Translations under genes and position numbers: made by a program
Shown here: positions 23,041-35,968 of the stretch, piece after piece
Layout: every line of letters begins with the position of its first letter
Numbering within the stretch: the first letter of the stretch is position 1
The notes under the pieces: model-generated
What the model was told of the DNA's origin: nothing
Databases searched by the model: none
What the model saw: only the letters and a program-made list of their open reading frames with translations
From: Moringa oleifera
Lineage: Eukaryota; Streptophyta; Magnoliopsida; Brassicales; Moringaceae
DNA: 64,000 bases
Assembly: GCA_021397835.1 (NCBI GenBank)
Contig: JAJFZO010000105.1
Coordinates: 872,501 to 936,500 of the forward strand
Direction: 5' to 3'

Positions 23041-23367
23041 GTGTCACGCTTTGCCCAGGCTGGTCGTGTGGCTCACTCATTACTAACGGCCGACGATCGT
23101 GTCGTCGATCACGCTGCGTAATGAGTCCGCCTAGGCAACCCTGGGCATTGGGATCCAGTCCCGCATTCACCGCCTCGAGGGCCTGCGACGAAGCACTCCA
23201 CATGCTCAAAATCCGCCCAGCGATTTGGCCCTCGCGTAGCATGGATCATCGTTAGCTTCGCCGCCCACAACATCGAGTTTGTCTAGCCACACCTCAGCTC
23301 ATTATCCCACAATTTCCCTTGTTTTGTTGCCCACATTTTCCCACCGATGAGGCCTTAGATACAGGGG

Positions 23368-26279
23368 TGTCACGCCTTGCCCCGGCTGGCTGTCTAGGTC
23401 GCTTGTTGCTAACGACCGACGATTGTGTCGTCGATCGCGCTGCGCAACGAGTTCGCCTAGGCAAGCCTGAGCGTTGGGATCCAGCCCCACGTTTGCCACC
23501 TCGAGGGCTTGCGACCAAACACACCGCATGCTCAAAATCCACCCAGCGATTTGGCCCTCGCGTAGCATGGATCATCGTTAGTTTCGCCACCCACACCGTC
23601 GAGTTTGTCCAGCCACATCTCAGCTCATTATCCCATAATTTCTCTCATTTCATTGCCCATTTTTTTCCCACCGATGAGGCCTTAGATACAGGGGTGTCAC
23701 GCCTTACCCCGGCTGGCTGTCTAGCTCGTTCATTGCTAACGACCGACGATCGTGTCGTCGATCGCGCAGCGCATCGAGTACGCCTAGGCAAGCTTGGGCA
23801 TCGAGATCCAGCCCTACATCCGCCACCTCGAGGGCCTACGATGAAGCACTCCGCATGCTCAAAATCCTCCCAGTAATTTGGCCCTCGCGTAGCATGCATC
23901 ATCGTTAGCTTCACTGCCCACACCGTCGAGCTTGTGTAGCCACATCCCAGCACATTATCCCATGATTTTTCTTATTTTATTGCCTACGTTTTTTCCACCG
24001 ATGAGGCATTGGCAGCAGAGGTGTCACGCTTTGCCCAGGCTGGCCGTGTGGCTCACTCATTATTAACGGCCGACGATCGTGTCGTCGATCACGCTGCGTA
24101 ATGAGTCCGCCTAGGCAACCCTGGGCATCGGGATCCAGTCCCGGCCGCCTCGAGGGCCTGCGACGAAGCACTCCACATGCTCAAAATCCGCCCAGTGATT
24201 TGGCCCTCGCGTAGCATGGATCATCGTTAGCTTCGCCGCCCACACCGTTGAGTTTGTCTAGCCACATCTCAGCTCATTATCGCACTATTTCCCTCATTCC
24301 GTTGCCAATGTTTTTTCCACCGATGAGGCCTTAGATACAGGGGTGTCACGCCTTGCCCAGGCTGGCTGTCTTGCTCGCTCATTGCTAACGGTCGACGATC
24401 GTGTCGTCAATCGCGCTGCGTAATGAGGCCGCCTCGGTAACCTTGGGCGTTGGGATCCAGCCCCGCATTTAACGCCTCGAGGGCCTGCGACGAAGAACTC
24501 CGCATGCTCAAAATCCTCCCAGTGATTCGGCCCTCTCGTAGCATGGATTATCATTAGCTTCGTCGCCCACACCGTCGAGTTTGTCTAGCCACATCTCAGC
24601 TCATTATCCCACAATTTCCCTCATTTCGTTGCCCATGTTTTTCCCCTCGATGAGGCCTTAGATACAGGGGTGTCACGCTTTGCCCGGGCTGGCTGTCTAG
24701 CTCGGTCATTGCTAACGGCCGACGATCGTGTCGTCGATCGCGCAACGCATCGAGTATGCCTAGGCAAGCCTGGGCATCGGGATCCAACCCTACATCCGCC
24801 ACCTCGAGGGCCTGCGATGAAGCACTCCGCATGCTCAAAATCCTCCCAGTAATTTGGCCCTCGCGTAGCATGCATCATCGTTAGCTTCACCGCCCACACC
24901 GTCGAGCTTGTGTAGCCACATCCCAGCACATTATCCCACGATTTTTCTTATTCTATTGCCCACATTTTTTCCACCGACGAGGCTTTGGCAGCAGAGGTGT
25001 CACGCTTTGCCCAGGCTGGCCGTGTGGCTCACTCATTACTAACGGTCGACTATCGTGTCGTCGATCACGCTGCGTAATGAGTCCGCCTAGGCAACCCTGG
25101 GCATTGAGATCCAGTCCCGCATTCGCCACCTCGAGGGCCTGCGACGAAGCACTCCACATGCTCAAAATCCGCCCAGTGATTTGGCCCTCGCGTAGCATGG
25201 ATCATCGTTAGCTTCGCCGCTCACACCGTCGAGTTTGTCTAGCCATATCTCAGCTCATTATCCCACAATTTCCCTCGTTTCGTTGCCAATATTTTTTCCA
25301 CCGATAAGGCCTTAGATACAGGGGTATCACGCCTTGCCCAGGCTGGCTGTTTAGCTTGCTCATTGCTAACTGTCGATGATCGTGTTGTCAATCGCGCTGC
25401 GTAATGAGGCTGCCTCGGTAACCCTGGGCGTTGGGATCCAGCCCTGCATTTAACGCCTCGAGCGCATGCTCAAAATCCTCCCAGCGATTTGGCCCTCGCG
25501 TAGCATGGATTATCATTAGTTTCGTCGCCCACACCGTCGAGTTTGTCTAGCCACATCTCAGCTCATTATCCCATAATTTCCCTCGTCTCGTAGCCCATAT
25601 TTTCCCACCGATGAGGCCTTAGATACAGGGGTGTCATGCCTTACCTAGGCTGGCTATCTAGCTCGCTCATTGTAACGGCTGACTGTCGTGCCGTCGATCG
25701 CTCTGCGTAATGAGTCCGCCTAGGCAACCCTAGGTGTCGAGATCCAGCCCCGCATTCACCGCCGAGAGGGCCTGCGACGAAGCACTCCGCATGCTCAAAA
25801 TCCACCCAGCGATTTGGCCCTGGTAGCATGGATCATCGTTAGCTTCGCCACCCACACCGTCGAGTTTGTCTAGCCACATCTCCGCTCATTATCCCACAAT
25901 TTCCCTCGTTTCGTTGCCCACATTTTTCCCATCGATAAGGCCTTGGATACAGGGGTGTAACGCCTTGCCCGGGCTGGCTGTCTAGCTCGCTCATTGCTAA
26001 CGGTCGACAATCGTGTCGTTGATCGCGCAGCGCATCGAGTACGCCTAGGCAAGCCTGGGCATCGGGATCTAGCCCTACATCCACAACCTCGAGGGCCTGC
26101 GACGAAGCACTCCGCATGCTCAAAATCGTCCCAGCAATTTGGCCCTCGCGTAACATGCATCATCGTTAGTTTCGCCGCTCACACCGCTGAGCTTGTGTAG
26201 CCACATCCCAGCACATTATCCCACGATTTTTCTTATTTTATTGCCACTTTTTTCCCACCGATGTGGCCTTGGCAGCAGA
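23368..26279 (+). repeat. A-B-C-X-B-C-X-D-B stretch
   Basis: Monomers at 23368 (A), 23695 (B), 24022 (C), 24342 (X), 24670 (B), 24997 (C), 25324 (X), 25639 (D) and 25966 (B). The C at 24022 has lost cattcgcc (ccagtcccggccgcctcgag near 24136). The X at 25324 has lost about 20 bp after cctcgag near 25462. The part 23977-25200 matches 48148-49371 at an offset of 24,171 bp. Confidence 0.85.
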
Positions 26280-29200
26280 GGAGTCACGCTTTGCCAAGGT
26301 TGGTCGTGTGGCTCGCTCATTACTAACGGTCGACGATCGTGTCGTCGATCGCGCTGCGTGATGAGTCCGCCTAGGAAACCCTGGGCGTCGGCATCCAGTC
26401 CTGCATTCACCGCCTCGAAGGCCTGCGACGAAGAACTCCACATGCTCAAAATCTGCCCAGCGATTTGGCCCTCGCGTAGCATGGATCATCGTTAGCTTCG
26501 CCGCCCACACCATCGAGTTTGTCTAGCCACATCTCAGCTCATTATCCCACAATTTTCCTTGTTTCGTTGCCCACATTTTTCCCACCGATGAGGCCTTAGA
26601 TACAGGGGTGTCACCCCTTGCCCAGGCTGGCTGTCTAGGTCACTTGTTGCTAACGGCCGACGATCGTGTCGTTGATCGCGCTGCGCAACGAGTTTGCCTA
26701 GGCAAGCCTGAGCATTGGGATCCAGCCCCACGTTTGCCACCTCGAGGGCTTGCGACCAAGCACTCCGCATGCTCAAAATCCACCCAACGATTTGGCCCTC
26801 GCGTAGCATGGATCATCGTTAGCTTCGCCACCCACACCGTCGAGTTTGTCTAGCCACATCTCAGCTCATTATCCCACAATTTCCCTCGTTTCGTTGCCCA
26901 TATTTTTCCCACCGATGAGGCCTTAGATACAGGGGTGTCACGCCTTATACGGGCAGGCTGTCTAGCTCGCTCATTGCTAACGGCCGACGATCGTGTCGTC
27001 GATCGCGATGCGCAACGAGTTCGCCTAGGCAAGCCTGAGCGTTGGGATCCAGCCCCACGTTTGCCACCTCGAGGGCTTGCGACCAAACACTCCGCATGCT
27101 CAAAATCCACCCAACGATTTGGCCCTCGCGTAGCATGGATCATCGTTAGCTTCACCACCCACACCGTCGAGTTTATCTATCCACATCTCAGCTCATTATC
27201 CCACTATTTTCCTCGTTTCGTTGCCCACATTTTTCCCACCGATGAGGCCTTAGATACAGGGGTGTCACGCCTTACCCGGGCTGGCTGTCTAGCTCGCTCA
27301 TTGCTAACGGTCGACGATCGTGTCGTCGATCGTGCAGCGCATCGAGTACGCCTAGGCAAGCCTGGGCATCGGGATCCAGCCCTACATCCGCCACCTCGAG
27401 GACCTACAATGAACCACTCCGCATGCTCAAAATCGTCCCAGCAATTTGTCCCTCGCGTAGCATGCATCATAGTTAGCTTCGCCGCCCACACCGTCGAGCA
27501 TGTGTAGCCACATCCCGGCACATTATCCCACGATTTTTCTTATTTTATTGCCCACGTTTTTCCCACCGATGAGGCCTTGGCAGCATAGGTGTCACGCTTT
27601 GCCCAGGCTGGCCGTGTGGCTCGCTGATTACTAACAGCCGACGATTGTGTTGTCGATCGCGCTGCGCAATGAGTTTGCCTAGGCAAGCCTGAGCGTTGGG
27701 ATCCAGCCCCACGTTTGCCACCTCGAGGGCTTGCGACCAAGCACTCCGCATGCTCAAAATCCGCCCAGCGATTTGGCACTCGCGTAGCATGGATTATCAT
27801 TAGCTTCGTCGCCCACACCGTCGAGTTTGTCTAGCCACATCTCAGCTCATTTTCCTACAATTTTCCTTGTTTCGTTGCCCACATTTTTCCCACCGATGAG
27901 GCCTTAGATACAGGGGTGTCACGCCTTGCCCAGGCTGGCTGTCTAGGTCGCTTGTTGCTAACGGCCGACGATCGTGTCATCGATCGCGCTGCGCAACGAG
28001 TTTGCCTAGGCAAGCCTGAGCGTTGGGATCCAGCCCCACGTTTGCCACCTCGAGGGCTTGCGACCAAACACTCCGCATGCTCAAAATCCACCCAGCGATT
28101 TGGCCCTCGCGTAGCATGGATCATCGTTAGCTTCGCCGCCCACACCGTCGAGTTTATCTAGCCACATCTCAGCGCATTATCCCATAATTTCCCTTGTTTC
28201 GTTGCCCACATTTTTTCCACCGATGAGGCCTTAGATACAGGGGTGTCACGCCTTGCCCAGGCTGGCTGTCTAGGTCGCTTGTTGCTAACGGCCGACGATC
28301 GTGTCGTCGATCGCGCTGCGCAACGAGTTCGCCTAGGCAAGCCTGAGCGTTGGGATCCAGCCGCACGTTTGGCACCTCGAGGGCTTGCGATCAAACACTC
28401 CGCATGCTCAAAATCCACCCAGTGATTTGGCCCTCGCGTAGCATGGATCATCGTTAGCTTCGCCACCCACACCGTCGAGTTTGTCTAGCCACATCTCAGC
28501 TCATTATCCCACAATTTCCCAAGTTTTGTTGCCCATGTTTTTCCCACCAATGAGGCCTTAGATACAGGGGTGTCACGCCTTGCCCGGGCTGGCTGTCTAG
28601 CTCGCTCATTGCTAACGGCTGACGATCGTATTGTCGATCGCGCAGCACATCGAGTACGCCTAGGCAAGCCTGGGCATCGGGATCCAGTCCTACATCTGCC
28701 ACCTCGAGGGCCTGCGATGAAGCACTCCGCATGCTCAAAATCCTCCCAGCAATTTGGCCCTCGCGTAGCATGCATCATCGTTAGCTTCACCGCCCACACC
28801 GTCGAGCTTGTGTAGCCACATCCTAGCACATTATCCCACGATTTTTCTTATCTTATTGCCCACGTTTTTTCTACCGATGAGGCCTTGGCAGCAGAGGTGT
28901 CACGCTTTGCCCAGGCTGGTCGTGTGGCTCACTCATTACTAACGGCCGACGATCGTGTCTTCGATCACGCTACGTAATGAGTCCGCCTAGGCAACCCTAG
29001 GCATCGGGATCCAGTTCCGCATTCGCCGCCTCGAGGGCCTGCGACGAAGCACTCCACATGCTCCAAATCCGCCCAGTGATTTGGCCCACGCGTAGCATGG
29101 ATCATCGTTAGCTTCGCCACCCACACCGTCGAGTTTGTCTAGCCACATCTCTGCTCATTATCCCATAATTTCCCTCGTTTCATGGCCAATATTTTTCCCA

Positions 29201-30200
29201 CCGATGAGGCCTTAGATACAGGGGTGTCACGCCTTGCCTAGGCTGGCTATCTAGCTCGCTCCTTGCTAACGGCTTACGGTCGTGCCGTCGATCGCTCTGC
29301 CTAATGAGTCCGCTTAGGCAACCCTAGGTGTCGAGATCTAGCCCCGCATTCACCGCCTCGAGGGCCTGCGACCAAGCACTCCGCATGCTTAAAATCCACC
29401 AAGCGATTTGGCCCTGGTAGCATGGATCATCGTTAGCTTCGCCACCCACACCGTCGAGTTTGTCTAGCCACATCTCAGCTCATTATCCCACAATTTCCCT
29501 TGTTTCGTTGCCCACATTTTTTCCACCGATGAGGCCTTAGATACAGGGGTGTCACGCCTTGCTCAGGCTGGCTGTTTAGGTCGCTTGTTGCTAACGGCCG
29601 ACGATCGTGTCGTTGATCGCGTTGCGCAATGAGTTCGCCTAGGCAAGCCTGAGCGTTGGGATCCAGCTCCACGTTTGCCGCGTCATGGGCTTGCGACTAA
29701 GCACTCCGCATGCTAAAAATCCGCCTAGCGATTTGGCCCTCGCGTAGCATGGATTATCATTAGCTTCGCCGCCCACACCGTCGAGTTTGTCTAGCCACAT
29801 CTCAGCTCATTATCCCACAATTTCCCTTGTTTCGTTCCCCATGTTTTTCCCACCGATGAGGCCTTAGATATAGAGGTGTCACGCCTTGCCTAGGCTGGCT
29901 GTCTAGCTCGCTCATTGCTAATGGCTGACGGTGGTGCCGTCGATCGCTCTGCGTAATGAGTCCGCCTAGGCAACCCTAGGTGTCGAGATCCAGCACCGCA
30001 TTCACTGCCTCGAGGGCCTGCGACCAAGCACTCCGTATGCTTAAAATCCACCAAGCGATTTGGCCCTGGTAGCATGGATCATCGTTAGCTTCGCCACCCA
30101 CACCGTCGAGTTTGTCTAGCCACATCTCAGCTCATTATCCCACAATTTCCCTTGTTTCGTTGCCCACATTTTTCCCACCGATGAGGCCTTAGATACAGGG
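26280..30200 (+). repeat. Mixed stretch including a copy of A-B-C-D
   Basis: Monomers at 26280 C, 26608 A, 26935 A, 27262 B, 27589 A', 27916 A, 28243 A, 28570 B, 28897 C, 29225 D, 29548 A and 29876 D. The run 28243-29547 repeats the A-B-C-D order of 17815-19120 and 33497-34802; the C shares the ttcgatcacg marker, and D shares gctcgctccttgctaac with its counterparts. The C-A-A-B order from 26280 is also found from 41346 and 60285. Confidence 0.82.
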
Positions 30201-32486
30201 GTGTCACGCCTTGCCCAGGCTGGCTGTCTAGGTCGCTTGTTGCTAACGGCCGACGATCTTGTCGTCGATCACGCTGCGCAACGAGTTCGCCTAGGCAAGC
30301 CTGAGCGTTGGGATCCAGCCCCACGTTTGCCACCTCGAGGGCTTGCGACCAAACACTCCGCATGCTCAAAATCCACCCAGCGATTTGGCCCTCGCGTAGC
30401 ATGGATCATCATTAGCTTTACCACCCACACCGTCGAGTTTGTCTAGCCACATCTCAGCTCATTATCCCACTATTTCTCTCGTTTCGTTGCCCACATTTTT
30501 CCCACCGATGAGGCCTTAGATACAGGGGTGTCACGCCTTACCCGGGCTGGCTGTCTAGCTCGCTCATTGCTAACGGCCGACGATTGTGTCGTCGATCGCG
30601 CAGCGCATCGAGTACGCCAAGGCAAGCCTGGGCATCGGGATCCAGCCCTACATCCGCCACCTCGAGGACTTGCAACGAAGCACTCCGCATGCTCAAAATC
30701 GTCCCAGCAATTTGGCCCTCGCGTAGCATGCATCATAGTTAGCTTCGCCGCCCACACCGTCGAGCTTGTGTAGCCACATCCCGGCACATTATCCCACGAT
30801 TTTTCTTATTTTATTGCCCACGTTTTTCCCACCGATGACGCCTTGGCAGCACAGGTGTCATGCTTTGCCCAGGCTGGCCGTGTGGCTCGCTGATTACTAA
30901 CGGCCGACGATTGTGTTGTCGATCGCGCTGCGCAATGAGTTCGCCTAGGCAAGCCTGAGCGTTGGGATCCAGCCCCACGTTTGTCGCCTCGTGGGCTTGC
31001 GACCAAGCACTCCGCATGCTCAAAATCCACCCAGCGATTTGGCCCTCGCGTAGCATGGATTATCATTAGCTTCGCCGCCCACACCGTCGAGTTTGTCTAG
31101 CCACATCTCAGCTCATTATCCCACAATTTCCCTCGTTTCGTTGCCCATGTTTTTCCCACCGAGGAGGCCTTAGATATAGAGGTGTCACGCGTTGCCTAGG
31201 CTGGCTGTCTAGCTCGCTCATTGCTAATGGCTGACGGTGGTGCCGTCGATCGCTCTGCGTAACGAGTCCGCCAAGGCAACCCTAGGTGTCGAGATCCAGC
31301 CCCGCATTCACCGCCTCGAGGGCCTGCGACGAAGCACTCCGCATGCTCAAAATTCGCCCAACGATTTGGCCCTGGTAGCATGGATTATCGTTAGTTCACC
31401 GCCCGCACCGTCGAGTTTGTCTAGCCACATCTCAGCTCATTATCCCACAATTTCCCTCGTTTCGTTGCCCACATTTTTCCCACCGATGAGGCCTTAGATA
31501 CAGGGGTGTCACGCCTTGCCCGGGCTGGCTGTCTAGCTCGCTCATTGCTAACGGCTGACGATCATGTCGTTGATCGTGCAGCGCATCGAGTACGCCTAGG
31601 CAAGCCTGGGCATCGGGATCCAGCCCTACATCCGCCACCTCGAGGGCCTGCGACGAAGCACTCCACATGCTCAAAATCCTCCCAGCAATTTGGCCCTCGC
31701 ATAGCATGCATCATCGTTAGCTTCGTCGCCCACACCGCCGAGCTTGTGTAGCCACATCCCAGCACATATCCCACGATTTTTCTTATTTTATTACCTACTT
31801 TTTTTCCACCGATGAGGCCTTGGCAGCAGAGGTGTCACGCTTTGCCTAGGCTGGCCGTGTGGCTCGCTCATTACTAACGGTAGACGATCGTGTCGTCGAT
31901 CACGCTGCGTGATGAGTCCGCCGAGGCAACCCTGGGCGTAGAGGATCCAGTCCTGCATTCACCGCCTCGAGGGCCTGCGACGAAGCACTCCACATGCTCA
32001 AAATCCGCCCAGCGATTTGGCCCTCGCGTAGCATGGATCATCGTTAGCTTCGCCGCCCACACCGTCGAGTTTATCTAGCCACATCTCAGCTCATTATCCC
32101 ACTATTTCCCTCGTTTCGTTGCCCACATTTTTCCCACCGATGAGGCCTTAGATACAGGGGTGTCACTCCTTACCCGGGCTGGCTGTCTAGCTCGCTCATT
32201 GCTAACGGCCGACGATTGTGTCGTCGATCGCGCAGCGCATCGAGTACGCCTAGGCAAGCCTGGGCATCGGGATCCAGCCCTACATCCGCCACCTCGAGGA
32301 CCTGCAACGAAGCACTCCGCATGCTCAAAATCGTCCCAGCAATTTGGCCCTCGCGTAGCATGCATCATAGTTAGCTTCGCCGCCCACACCGTCGAGCTTG
32401 TGTAGCCACATCCCTGCACATTATCCCACGATTTTTCTTATTTCATTGCCCACGTTTTTCCCACCGATGACGCCTTGGCAGCACAG
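30201..32486 (+). repeat. A-B-A'-D-B-C-B stretch
   Basis: Monomers at 30201 A, 30528 B, 30856 A', 31184 D, 31506 B, 31833 C and 32160 B. The first six match 15856-17814 at an offset of 14,345 bp, including the gcgtagaggatccagtcc form of C. The 31506-32841 part is partly repeated by the next block starting at 32842. Confidence 0.82.
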
Positions 32487-32841
32487 GTGTCACGCTTTGC
32501 CCAGGCTGGCCGTGTGGCTCGCTGATTACTAACGGCCGACGATTGTGTTGTCGATCGCGCTGCGCAATGAGTTCGCCTAGGCAAGCCTGAGCGTTGGGAT
32601 CCAGCCCCACGTTTGCCGCATCGAGGGCTTGCGACCAAGCACTCCGCATGCTCGAGGGCCTGCGACGAAGCACTCCGCATGCTCAAAATTCGCCCAGCGA
32701 TTTGGCCCTGGTAGCATGGATTATCGTTAGTTCACCGCCCGCACCGTCGAGTTTGTCTAGCCACATCTCAGCTCATTATCCCACAATTTTTCTTGTTTCG
32801 TTGCCCACATTTTTCCCACCGATGAGGCCTTAGATACAGGG
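32487..32841 (+). repeat. Fused A'/D monomer with a short internal duplication
   Basis: The monomer begins as A' and reads through cctgagcgttggg to ccgcatgctcgag near 32652. There it restarts as the D form with gagggcctgcgacgaagcac and continues with the D-specific ggccctggtagcatgg. About 30 bp (cctcgag to gcatg) are therefore present twice, once as A and once as D. One A' and one D monomer collapsed into a single 355-bp monomer by an exchange slightly out of register. Confidence 0.88.
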
Positions 32842-34689
32842 GTGTCACGCCTTGCCCGGCCTGGCTGTCTAGCTCGCTCATTGCTAACGTCTGACGATCA
32901 TGTCGTTGATCGTGCAGCGCGTCGAGTACGCCTAGGCAAGCCTGGGCATCGGGATCCAGCCCTACATCCGCCACCTCGAGGGCCTGCGACGAAGCACTCC
33001 ACATGCTCAAAATCCTCCCAGCAATTTGGCCCTCGCATAGCATGCATCATCGTTAGCTTCGTCGCCCACACCGCCGAGCTTGTGTAGCCACATCCCAGCA
33101 CATATCCCACGATTTTTCTTATTTTATTACCTACTTTTTTTCCACCGATGAGGCCTTGGCAGCAGAGGTGTCACGCTTTGCCTAGGCTGGCCGTGTGGCT
33201 CGCTCATTACTAACGGTCAGACGATCGTGTCGTCGATCGCGCTGCGTGATGAGTCCGCCGAGGCAACCCTGGGCGTAGAGGATCCAGTCCTGCATTCACC
33301 GCCTCGAGGGCCTGCGACGAAGCACTCCACATGCTCAAAATCCGCCCAGCGATTTGGCCCTCGCGTAGCATGGATCATCGTTAGCTTCGCCGCCCACACC
33401 GTCGAGTTTATCTAGCCACATCTCAGCTCATTATACCATAATTTCCCTTGTTTCGTTGCCCACATTTTTCCCACCGATGAGGCCTTAGATACAGGGGTGT
33501 CACGCCTTGCCCAGGCTGGCTGTCTAGGTCGCTTGTTGCTAACGGCCGATGATCGTGTCGTCGATCGCGCTGCGCAACGAGTTCGCCTAGGCAAGCCTGA
33601 GCGTTGGGATCCAGCCCCACGTTTGCCACCTCGAGGGCTTGCGACCATACACTCCGCATGCTCAAAATCCACCCAGCGATTTGGCCCTCGCGTAGCATGG
33701 ATCATCGTTAGCTTCGCCACCCACACCGTCGAGTTTGTCTAGCCACATCTCAGCTCATTATCCCATAATTTCTCACATTTTGTTGCCCATGTTTTTCCCA
33801 CCAATGAGGCCTTAGATACAGGGGTGTCACGCCTTGCCCGGGCTGGCTGTCTAGCTCGCTCATTGCTAACGGCTGACGATCGTGTCGTCGATCGCGCAGC
33901 GCATCGAGTACGCTTAGGCAAGCCTGGGCATCGGGATCCAGCCCTACATCTGCCACCTCGAAGGCCTGCGATGAAGCACTCCGCATGCTCAAAATCCTCC
34001 CAGCAATTTGGCCCTCGCGTAGCATGCATCATCGTTAGCTTCACAGCCCACACCGTCGAGCTTGTGTAGCCACATCCTAGCACATTATCCCACGATTTTT
34101 CTTATCTTATTGCCCACGTTTTTTCCACCGATGAGGCCTTGGCAGCAGAGGTGTCACGCTTTGCCCAGGCTGGCAGTGTGGCTCACTCATTACTAACGGC
34201 CGACGATCGTGTCTTCGATCACGCTGCGTAATGAGTCCGCCTAGGCAACCCTGGGCATCGGGATCCAGTTTCGCATTCGCCGCCTCGAGGGCCTGCGACG
34301 AAGCACTCCACATGCTCCAAATCCGCCCAGTGATTTGGCCCACGCGTAGCCTGGATCATCGTTAGCTTCGCCGCCCACACCATCGAGTTTGTCTAGCCAC
34401 ATCTCAGCTCATTATCCCATAATTTCCCTCGTTTCGTAGCCCATGTTTTTCCCACCGATGAGGCCTTAGATACAGGGGTGTCACGCCTTGCCTAGGCTGG
34501 CTATCTAGCTCGCTCCTTGCTAACGGCTGACGGTCGTGCCGTCGATCGCTCTGCCTAATGAGTCCGCCTAGGCAACCCTAGGTGTCGAGATCTAGCCCCG
34601 CATTCACCGCCTCGAGGGCCTGCGACCAAGCACTCCACATGCTTAAAATCCACCAAGCGATTTGGCCCTGGTAGCATGGATCATCGTTA

Positions 34690-35380
34690 GCTTCGCCACC
34701 CACACCGTCGAGTTTGTCTAGCCACATCTCAGCTCATTATCCCACAATTTCCCTTGTTTCGTTGCCCACGTTTTTCCTGCTGATGAGGCCTTAGATACAG
34801 GGGTGTCACGCCTTGCCCGGCCTGGCTGTCTAGCTCGCTCATTGCTAACGGTCGACGATCGTGTCGTTGATCGCGCAGCGCATCGAGTACGCCTAGGCAA
34901 GCCTGGGCATCGGGATCTAGCCCTACATCCGCCACCTCGAGGGCCTACGATGAAGCACTTCGCATGCTCAAAATCCTCCCAGCAATTTGGCCCTCGCGTA
35001 GCATGCATCATCTTTAGTTTCGTCGCCCACACCGCTGAGCTTGTGTAGCCACATCCCATCACATTATCCCACGATTTTTCTTATTTTATTGCCCACTTTT
35101 TTCCCACCGATGAGGCCTTGGCAGCAGAGGTGTCACGTTTTGCGTAGGCTGGCTGTGTGGCTCGCTCATTACTAACAGTCGACGATCGTGTCATCGATCG
35201 CGCTGCGTGATGAGTCCGCCTAGGCAACCCTGGGCGTCGGGATCCAGTCCTGCATTCACCACCTCGAGGTCCTGCGACGAAGCACTCCACATGCTCAAAA
35301 CCCACCCAGCGATTTGGCCCTAGCGTAGCATGGATCATCGTTAGCTTCGCCGCCCACGCCGTCGAGTTTGGCTAGCCACA
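34690..35380 (+). repeat. Local duplication, copy 1 (partner at 35969-36659)
   Basis: This B plus C pair and the pair 1,279 bp to the right are nearly identical. Both carry gggatctagccctac, acatcccatcacattatcc, gttttgcgtaggctggctg and caaaacccacccagcg, which are rare elsewhere. The distance is 29 bp short of four monomers, the sum of small deletions between them. Confidence 0.88.
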
Positions 35381-35458
35381 TCTCAGCTCATTTTCCCATA
35401 ATTTTCCTTGTTTCGTTGCCCACATTTTTCCCACCGATGAGGCCTTAGATACAGGGGT

Positions 35459-35968
35459 GTCACACCTTGCCCAGGCTGGCTGTCTAGGTCGCTCATTGCT
35501 AACGGCTGACGATCATGTCGTTGATCGTGCAGCGCATCGAGTACGCCTAGGCAACCCTGGGCATCGGGATCCAGTTTCGCATTCGCCGCCTCGAGGGCCT
35601 GCGACGAAGCACTCCACATGAAATCCGCCCAGTGATTTGGCCCACGCGTAGTGGATCATCGTTAGCTCGCCGCTCGAGTTTGTCTAGCCACATCTCAGCT
35701 CATTATCCCATAATTTCCCTCGTTTCGTAGCCCATGTTTTTCCCACCGATGAGGCCTTAGGGGGTGTCACGCCTTGCCTAGGCTGGCTATCTAGCTCGCT
35801 CCTTGCTAACGGCTGACGGTCGTGCCGTCGATCGCTCTGCCTAATGAGTCCGCCTAGGCAACCCTAGGTGTCGAGATCTAGCCCCGCATTCACCGCCTCG
35901 AGGGCCTGCGACCAAGCAAGCTTAAAATCCACCAAGCGATTTGGCCCTGGTAGCATGGATCATCGTTA
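35459..35968 (+). repeat. Chimeric monomer and deletion cluster
   Basis: The monomer at 35459 starts as A (gctgtctaggtcgc), becomes B (gctgacgatcatgtcgttg) and after gcctaggca switches to C (accctgggcatcggg). From about 35620 to 35930 it and the following D monomer carry several small losses relative to 34308-34650: ctcc after ccacatg, ca in gcgtagtgg, nine bases before tcgagtttg, atacag before ggggtgtc (near 35758), and seven bases after gaccaagca. The flanks are intact. Confidence 0.8.

Larger units (their letters stand above)
17161..23367 (+). repeat. Large segmental duplication, copy 1
   Basis: Monomers 17161 B, 17488 C, 17815 A, 18142 B, 18469 C, 18797 D, 19121 B, 19448 C, 19775 B, 20100 A, 20427 B, 20754 C, 21081 A, 21408 B, 21736 C, 22062 X, 22389 D, 22714 B', 23041 C. 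The same order recurs from 32842, at an offset of 15,682 bp for the first part and 15,655 bp for the second. Private markers support true duplication: gcgtagaggatccagtcc in the first C, and gcagtgtggctcac with ttcgatcacg in the second C. Only the pair at 19775-20426 differs from its counterpart. Confidence 0.88.
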
